From NCBI GenBank assembly GCA_963169045.1, contig CAUJDF010000048.1, positions 37,426 to 101,425 on the forward strand: DNA of 64,000 nucleotides. The letters run 5' to 3'. The position numbers were made by a program, and so were the translations under genes. Origin of the DNA: Myxococcota bacterium. Lineage in GTDB: Bacteria > Myxococcota_A > Bradymonadia > UBA7976 > UBA1532. Below the pieces are notes generated by a model. The model worked only from the letters and a program-made list of their open reading frames with translations, was not told where the DNA came from and searched no databases. Below, piece by piece: positions 59,111-64,000 of the stretch (position 1 is the stretch's first letter; each line of letters begins with the position of its first letter).

Positions 59111-60318
59111 CCGAATCCACGCAGGAATTGAAGGAGCGCGCCGCGGCGGCCCGCGCCGCCGGCGACCGCGTCGGGCTGGCGGTGGCGCTCGTGGCGCTCG
59201 CCGAGGCGACGCCGCTGTTCCAGGGGACGGCGGCGGGCGTGGCGGCGATGCTCGACGATCCCGAGGCGTTCGGCACCGCCGAGATGTCCGCCGACGCGCC
59301 GGCGGGCCCGGCGCCGGCCCTGCCGGAGGCGCTCGCGGCGCGGCGCGCGATGCGGCGGGCAGAGGCGCTCGTCGCCTCGGGCCGCCCCGACGAGGCGGTG
59401 CCCGAGGCGCGGCGAGCGGCGGTGCTCGCCGTCGAGACGGGCGATCCGGCGCTGTCGCGGCGCGGCCGCCTCGCGCTCGCCTGGGTGCTGGCGCGGGCCG
59501 GCGCGTCCCCGAGCGAGGCGCTCGGCCTCGCCCGCGCGCTCGGCCGCGACGCGCTGAAGGCCGGCAACACCGCGGAGGGGCGCCGCTTCCTCGTGGCGCT
59601 CGCCTCGGTCCAGGGCGACCTCGCGCTCAACCGCGACGACCTCGCCGAGGCGCGCGCGCACTTCGAGGAGGCCGTCCACCGCATGGACGCGCTCGAGGGC
59701 GTGCCCGACGACCTGCGCCTCCACGTGCTGCAGGCGCTCTGTGTCGTGCACCAGCGGCAGGAGAACCCGGTGCGCGCGCTCAACCGGCTCGAGCGCGGGC
59801 TCGACGTGGCGCTCCGCAACGACGCCGCGGCGGAGACGCTCGAGTGCCGCTTCGCGGTGGCGAACCTGCGCACCGGCCTCGAGCACTACGACGAGGCGCT
59901 CGAGCAGCTCGACGCCGCCATCGCCCTCGCCGACGCCGACGACGCGATGCAGCCGTGGCGGCCCAACCTGCGCCTGCTCAAGGTCACGAACCTGCTCTGC
60001 GTCGGCCGGCACGCCGAGGGGCAGGCGCTCGCCGCCGCGCTGCTCGAGGGCGCGCGGCGCGCCGGCGACCCGCTCGGGCAGATGCAGGCGGTGGCGCTGC
60101 TGTCGGCCGCGCACCGGGCCCAGGGGAATCACGAAGAGGGCTACCGCGTTCTGACGTACGCGGCGGCCCGCCTCGAGGTCGCCGGCCACACCGAGGCCGG
60201 AGGGCTCGTGCGCAGGATGATCGGCGAGATGCGGGACCAGCTGGGCCACGCGGCCTTCGACGCGATGACCGAGCGCATGGCGCAGGCGGAGCTCGCGCGG
60301 CGGCGGGGGACGCCGTGA
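59107..60318 (+). CDS. TPR-repeat protein, accessory to the large protein
   Basis: A 403-residue all-helical protein with tetratricopeptide-like repeats: LVASGRPDEAVPEARRAAVL, DDLAEARAHFEEAVHRMDAL, NPVRALNRLERGLDVALRN and HYDEALEQLDAAIALADADD. TPRs mediate protein binding, so it may be a chaperone or adaptor for the upstream 1203-residue protein. The GTG start overlaps that gene's stop (GTGA), and its own stop overlaps the YkgJ-type gene the same way. No signal peptide is visible. Confidence 0.78.
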   Translation: MTESTQELKERAAAARAAGDRVGLAVALVALAEATPLFQGTAAGVAAMLDDPEAFGTAEMSADAPAGPAPALPEALAARRAMRRAEALVASGRPDEAVPEARRAAVLAVETGDPALSRRGRLALAWVLARAGASPSEALGLARALGRDALKAGNTAEGRRFLVALASVQGDLALNRDDLAEARAHFEEAVHRMDALEGVPDDLRLHVLQALCVVHQRQENPVRALNRLERGLDVALRNDAAAETLECRFAVANLRTGLEHYDEALEQLDAAIALADADDAMQPWRPNLRLLKVTNLLCVGRHAEGQALAAALLEGARRAGDPLGQMQAVALLSAAHRAQGNHEEGYRVLTYAAARLEVAGHTEAGGLVRRMIGEMRDQLGHAAFDAMTERMAQAELARRRGTP

Positions 60319-61397
60319 GCCCCTGGTCCGACCTCGGCGCGAGCGCGTCGCTGCAGGCCCCGCCCCTCGAGGAGGGCCGCTCGCCGTGCGCCGGCTGCCT
60401 CTCCCCGTGCTGCTGGGTCGTGCAGGTCTACACCACGGTGCCGGGCAACCTGCGCGAGCTCGACTTCCTCCGGTTCTGCGCGGGCTTCGAGCACATCGAG
60501 ATCGGCATCGGCGCCGGCGGCAACTGGTGCGTCAACTACCGGCGCCCGTGCCGGCACCTGACCGCCGAGCTGAAGTGCGAGCTGCACGGCACGCCGCACA
60601 AGCCGCTCGTCTGCCAGCGCTACGACGAGCACCGGTGCCTGTACCGCGAGGCCTTCCTCGGGCCGACGAAGGTGGGCTACCTGCGCGTGAACCTGCGCCG
60701 CTTCGACGTACTGCTCGGCATGCTGACGTTCGACGGCGACGGCAACGTGACGCACGTGCCACCGCGCGACGAGATCCTGCGGGCGTTCGTCGCCGCCGAG
60801 GCCGGGCCGCCGCCGGCGCCCATCCCGCGCACGCCGCCGCCCGAGAAGGCGCTGCCCATCGTGTGGGACCGCGCGAAGCGGCGCCCGACCGCCCAGGCGA
60901 CGCCGCCGGCGCAACAGTCGATGGGCTGGGCGCAGGCGAGCGAGACGCCCTGCAACCGCTGCGCGGCGCCGTGCTGCCAGGTCCTCGTCTTCGACCACGC
61001 CTCGCCCGCCGACGTGAACGCCATCGACTTCATGGAGTACATGCTCGGCTTCCCCGGGCTCGAGCTGGCGCTGTCGGCCAACGGCTGGAAGGTCGTCGTC
61101 CACACGACGTGCCGGTACTTCGACGTGGAGCGCGCCGGCTGCTCCATTTGGGGCCGCCCGGAGCGCCCGCTCATCTGCGGCCGCTACGACGCCCACGCCT
61201 GCGCGTACAAGTCGTGGCTGATCGAGCCGCAGACGCTGCCGTTCGTGCGCGTCGACCACGACACGTTCCAGCGCGTGCGGCGGCACTTCCCGACGACGGA
61301 GGAGGGCGAGGTGACCGCCGACCTCTCGCCCGATCAGCTGCGCGCCATCCTGCAGATCGTGGCGCCGGACCGCCTCGCCCCGTGGGTGGCGCCGTGA
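60315..61397 (+). CDS. Tandem YkgJ-family Cys-cluster protein
   Basis: A 360-residue protein with two YkgJ-type metal-binding domains. The first has SPCAGCLSPCCWVVQVY, then CRHLTAELKCELHG and PLVCQRYDEHRC. The second has TPCNRCAAPCCQVLVF, then CRYFDVERAGCSIWG and PLICGRYDAHAC. YkgJ domains normally occur singly and are thought to bind zinc or iron. A Pro-rich linker (residues about 160-205) joins the two. Overlaps as GTGA on both sides place it in the five-gene operon; it may modify or mature an operon partner. Confidence 0.82.
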   Translation: MSPWSDLGASASLQAPPLEEGRSPCAGCLSPCCWVVQVYTTVPGNLRELDFLRFCAGFEHIEIGIGAGGNWCVNYRRPCRHLTAELKCELHGTPHKPLVCQRYDEHRCLYREAFLGPTKVGYLRVNLRRFDVLLGMLTFDGDGNVTHVPPRDEILRAFVAAEAGPPPAPIPRTPPPEKALPIVWDRAKRRPTAQATPPAQQSMGWAQASETPCNRCAAPCCQVLVFDHASPADVNAIDFMEYMLGFPGLELALSANGWKVVVHTTCRYFDVERAGCSIWGRPERPLICGRYDAHACAYKSWLIEPQTLPFVRVDHDTFQRVRRHFPTTEEGEVTADLSPDQLRAILQIVAPDRLAPWVAP

Positions 61398-62359
61398 GCG
61401 CGTTCGAGGCGCTCGAGGCGGCGCGGCGCGCCGGCGACCGGGCCGCCGAGGCGCGGGCGCTGGTGGCGCTGGCCGAGGAGACGCCGCTGCTGTCGGCCAA
61501 CTTCGAGCGCGCCGGGTGGTGGCTGCTCGAGGCGCAGGAGATCGCGGCGGCCGTGGGGCTGCCCGACGTGGAGGCGCGGGCACTGGCGCGGTTCGCCGAG
61601 CTGTCGCGCCGCGCGGGCGGGCTCGAGGAGGCGCGGGCCGCGGCGCGGCAGGCGGGCGCGGCGGCGGTCGAGGCGCTGGCGGCGCTCGACGCCGGCGACG
61701 TCGAGGCCGCGCGGGCCGCGCTCGCGGGCGCCGACCCTCAGAGTCCTTTGGGAACGCTGGCTTTCGCGCGCCTCGTCGCGCTCGACGACCTCGAGCGGGC
61801 GCGCGCCCGCCTCGCGGCGCTGCCGCCCGCGGAGGACGCCGGCGACCGCTACGAGCAGTTCCTGCAAATGGCGACGTGGTCGTTGCTGCTCGGCGACCTC
61901 GAGACGGCGGCCGCGGGCGGCGAGGAGGCGATGGCGATCGCCGACGCGCTGCGCTCGCCGCACGAGGCGCTCGTGTGCGGCGCGCTGCTCGGCGTCGTGC
62001 GCCTGTTCGAGGGGCGCGGCCCGGCCGCGGTCGAGGCGCTGGCCGGCGTGGTCCGCGTCGCGGCGCAGATGGACGCGGTGTGGGGCGAGGCCGACCCGCC
62101 CGCGGGGCGCGGGCATCCCCTGCTCTGCCTGGCCGGCGTGCGCTCGGCGCGGGCCGCCGTGGCGCGCCTCGTGCGCACGGGCGAGGCGCGCGGCGGCGCC
62201 GACCTCGTGCTCTGCGCGCTGACGGCGGCGGCCTTCCGGTACGCGGACGGCGACGCGGCGGGCGCCTCGGCGACGTGCGACGCGGCGGCCGCGGGGCTCG
62301 ACGCGCGGCTCGCCACGCCGCTGTACCGCCTCGCCGAGGCCCTGCGCGCCGAGTCGTGA
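61394..62359 (+). CDS. TPR-like helical protein
   Basis: A 321-residue, Ala-rich, all-helical protein with degenerate TPR-style pairs (AGWWLLEAQEIAAAVGLPDV, FAELSRRAGGLEEARAAARQ, LLGDLETAAAGGEEAMAIAD). Its first 40 residues (RRAGDRAAEARALVALAEET) resemble the start of the TPR protein at 59107, suggesting a distant duplication. No catalytic motif or signal is seen. The GTG start overlaps the YkgJ-type gene, and its stop overlaps the next gene. Confidence 0.7.
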   Translation: MSAFEALEAARRAGDRAAEARALVALAEETPLLSANFERAGWWLLEAQEIAAAVGLPDVEARALARFAELSRRAGGLEEARAAARQAGAAAVEALAALDAGDVEAARAALAGADPQSPLGTLAFARLVALDDLERARARLAALPPAEDAGDRYEQFLQMATWSLLLGDLETAAAGGEEAMAIADALRSPHEALVCGALLGVVRLFEGRGPAAVEALAGVVRVAAQMDAVWGEADPPAGRGHPLLCLAGVRSARAAVARLVRTGEARGGADLVLCALTAAAFRYADGDAAGASATCDAAAAGLDARLATPLYRLAEALRAES

Positions 62360-63189
62360 GCGGGGGCACGCGCCGCGACGAAGCCGGCGTCGCGCCCGAC
62401 CCCGCTTCCGCCGCGCCGTCCGCCGCCGCGCCCGACCCCGCCTCCGCCGTACCGTCCGCAGCCGCGCCCGACCCCGCTTCCGCCGTACCGTCCGCAGCCG
62501 CGCCGGCCAAGGAGGCGCCGCGCGACGCGCCCGCAGCGCGCCGGTTGTACGTCGTCGCGGGCCTGCTCCTCATGGCGCTCGCGGCGCACGTCGTCCCGGA
62601 GGCGACGGACGCGGCCTGGGGCGCGCTCGACGCGCTGCAGGCGCGCCTGCTCGGCGGCCCGGCGCTGCCGGCGCCGCTCGGGCTGCTGGCGGTCGCGTGG
62701 GACCACTGGGCCGACGAGCTGCTCGTCGCGCTCGGTGTGGCCATCGCGCTCGCGCTGCTCGGCCTGCGCATGGCGCTCCGCGGGCCGGACCGCCGGGCGC
62801 TCGGCCTGCTGTACCACCCGCGCGTGTACGCGGTGCTGGTCGAGGGCTACCTGCTGCGCGGCGTCTGCCGCTCGATCGCCTACACCGTGGATACGCTGCT
62901 GCTCGCCCTCCCGGTGGCGTTCATCGTGCCGCTCGGCGGCCTGGTCGCGTGGATCGCCAACGCCGCCGTCCGCGAGCCGCTCGGCCTGACGACGCCGCCG
63001 TTCTTCATCGAGGCGGCGCACGCCGCGCTCGGACCCGAAGGCGGCGTCGTCGCGCTCCTGCGCGACCTCGTGCTCGGCATCGTCGGCTTCTGGCTGTTCG
63101 TGCGCGGGCGGTACGGCTGGCGCGGCGCGGTGGTCGCCGTCTACCACGAGGACCTCGCGCCGGCGATCACCGCCGCGCGGCGGCCTTGA
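62356..63189 (+). CDS. Membrane protein ending the five-gene operon
   Basis: A 277-residue protein. Residues 13-48 are three copies of a 12-residue unit (APDPASAVPSAA), encoded by 36-bp repeats at 62392-62499. Then come about four to five membrane segments (LYVVAGLLLMALAAHVV, LLVALGVAIALALLGLRMAL, DTLLLALPVAFIVPLGGLVA and LVLGIVGFWLFVRGRYGW). The C-terminal WRGAVVAVYHEDLAPAI may face the cytoplasm. An RDD-like relationship was considered but is not convincing. It could anchor or transport the operon's product. Confidence 0.7.
   Translation: MSGGTRRDEAGVAPDPASAAPSAAAPDPASAVPSAAAPDPASAVPSAAAPAKEAPRDAPAARRLYVVAGLLLMALAAHVVPEATDAAWGALDALQARLLGGPALPAPLGLLAVAWDHWADELLVALGVAIALALLGLRMALRGPDRRALGLLYHPRVYAVLVEGYLLRGVCRSIAYTVDTLLLALPVAFIVPLGGLVAWIANAAVREPLGLTTPPFFIEAAHAALGPEGGVVALLRDLVLGIVGFWLFVRGRYGWRGAVVAVYHEDLAPAITAARRP
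62392..62499 (+). repeat. Three 36-bp tandem repeats in coding sequence
   Basis: Units at 62392-62427, 62428-62463 and 62464-62499 encode APDPASA(A/V)PSAA three times near the N-terminus of the membrane protein. Units 2 and 3 are nearly identical, pointing to recent duplication. The segment is likely a disordered cytoplasmic or periplasmic tail. Confidence 0.85.
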
Positions 63190-63226
63190 AGCCGAGCGCC
63201 GCGCCCGCGAGCGCCCCGGTGACCCA

Positions 63227-63302
63227 GTCGGCGAGTGGCGGGGGGCGCGAACGTTCGCGGGGACGACCGGTCGGCGAGTGGCGGGGGGCGCGAACGTTCG
63301 CG
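63227..63302 (+). promoter_or_regulatory. Duplicated 33-bp repeat carrying a perfect 14-bp palindrome
   Basis: A 33-base sequence occurs exactly at 63227-63259 and 63270-63302 (period 43, about four helical turns). Each copy begins GTCGGCGAGTGGCGGGGGGC and ends in the perfect palindrome CGCGAACGTTCGCG. The second copy ends 18 bases before the rtcR ATG, so a regulator bound here would control rtcR, perhaps as a repressor. It lies 38 bases past the five-gene operon. Confidence 0.6.
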
Positions 63303-63320
63303 TCCGGCAGGAGAGGCGGG

Positions 63321-64000
63321 ATGGCGAGACGCACGGTGGTGGTCGGATTGGTGGGCTCGACGTACGACGCGGGCGCAGGGCCCGGCCGCTGGCGCCGCTG
63401 GCGCCCGAGCGTCGCGGTCCCGCGTATGTTGCCGGTGGCGCGCTTCGAGCTGCTGCACGAGCCGCGGCACGCCGACCTCGCCGCGCAGGTCGCCGCCGAC
63501 ATCGCCGAGGTGGCGCCGGACACACAGGTCATCCTCCGCGCGCTCCCCCGCACAACCCATGGGACTTCGCCGAGTGCTACGCCGTGCTGCACGACTACGC
63601 GGCGGACCGCCGCCTCGATCCGGACGAGGAGGACTGCCTCGTCCACATCACGACCGGCACGCACATCGCGCAGATCTGCCCCTTCCTGCTGACCGAGACG
63701 CGCCACCTGCCGGGGCGCCTGCTGCAGACGGCGCCGCCGCCGAAGGGCAACGCCGGCGAGCCGGGGACGCACGCGATCGTCGACCTCGACCTGTCGAAGT
63801 ACGACGCGATCGCGGCGCGCGCCGCGGCGCGGTCCGGCGACGACCTGACGTTCCTGGCGCAGGGCATCGAGACGCGCAACCCGGAGTTCGCGGCGATGCT
63901 GCGCGAAGTGGCGCGCGTCGCGGCCGGCTCCACGGCGGCGGTGCTGCTCACCGGACCCACCGGCGCGGGCAAGTCGCAGCTCGCGCGGCGCATCTACGCG
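63321..64000 (+). CDS. rtcR: RtcR, sigma-54-dependent regulator with CARF domain; apparent frameshift, 3' end outside window
   Basis: The N-terminus VVVGLVGSTYDAGAGPGRWR and RWRPSVAV plus FELLHEPRHADLA match the RtcR CARF-like ligand domain, which senses RNA ends or tRNA fragments. AGGAGAGGCGGG precedes the ATG. After VILRALP the frame shifts. From 63551 the second frame continues with HNPWDFAECYAVLHDYAADR, HITTGTHIAQICPFLL, DLDLSKYDAIAARAAARSGD and LLTGPTGAGKSQLARRIYA, the start of the AAA+ domain. One missing C in the C run at 63544-63548 would restore the frame. RtcR normally activates rtcBA, which may lie downstream. It may be a sequencing error or a real disruption. Confidence 0.85.

Noticed and set aside
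62356..63189. RDD-family transporter assignment for the last operon gene
   Set aside because: The expected Arg-Asp-Asp pattern in the first helices was not found.
63246..63302. CGAACGTTCG as a LexA/SOS box
   Set aside because: The Gram-positive type SOS box needs four bases between GAAC and GTTC; here the halves abut.

Overview
The window is very GC-rich (roughly 70% or more) and densely packed. Many genes overlap their neighbours as ATGA, GTGA or TGATG, and GTG starts are common. Lipoproteins with Gly-Gly-X or Asp-Ala-Pro linkers, Cys-rich repeat lipoproteins, a Pkn-type Ser/Thr kinase, an RHS toxin and a sigma-54 regulator all point to a myxobacterium-like member of Myxococcota. That placement is inferred from gene content and style, not from a marker-gene comparison.

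Layout: (1) 1-4655: a SUF Fe-S cluster operon (sufB 3' end, sufC, sufD, sufS, sufU, sufT-like). (2) 4657-8443: a long imperfect inverted repeat, two small paralogous Cys-rich lipoproteins, a Bax1-like nuclease overlapping an XPB-like helicase, and a small acidic protein. (3) 8593-12785: an ankyrin-like membrane protein, then a minus-strand operon of a polytopic oxidase/NnrS-like protein, a DUF59 protein, a triple-DUF2249 protein and a one-DUF2249 protein, with a candidate operator upstream. (4) 12846-22478: a minus-strand secretion-effector operon of a coiled-coil protein, two gp5/VgrG-like spikes, a DUF2169 adaptor, a 1776-residue spike-RHS-toxin fusion and an Imm8-like immunity protein. (5) 22638-28221: a divergent PRPP synthetase coupled to a metallopeptidase/propeller/beta-barrel protein, then a glucose/sorbosone dehydrogenase-like lipoprotein.

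(6) 28228-35318: a signalling locus. Four 7-bp direct repeats at exact 11-bp period precede a lipoprotein, a vWA-like protein that has lost its MIDAS, a histidine kinase, an YD-like lipoprotein, an FMN reductase (opposite strand), a chalcone-isomerase-like protein and an OmpR-family regulator. (7) 35326-51740: SGNH hydrolase, RecQ, PhoD phosphatase, a double alpha-carbonic anhydrase lipoprotein, a DUF2325 protein with five nonapeptide repeats, a glycosyltransferase, a PDZ protein, low-complexity and Cys-rich lipoproteins, an SRPBCC protein, Bcp peroxiredoxin and an NHL-type lipoprotein. (8) 51838-55427: a Ser/Thr kinase, a TPR protein and a Cys-rich lipoprotein in one operon. (9) 55499-63189: a five-gene overlapping operon of a 1203-residue effector-like protein, two TPR-type proteins, a tandem YkgJ protein and a membrane protein. 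(10) 63227-64000: duplicated perfect palindromes upstream of rtcR, which carries an apparent frameshift and runs off the window.

The best candidates for undescribed biology are the overlapping operon at 55499-63189, the spike-RHS-toxin fusion with its immunity gene, the triple-DUF2249 locus, and the direct-repeat-controlled kinase locus. No tRNA, rRNA, CRISPR array or insertion sequence was recognised. No stretch of more than 300 bases lacks a gene; the largest gap is 5361-5648, in which nothing could be supported.
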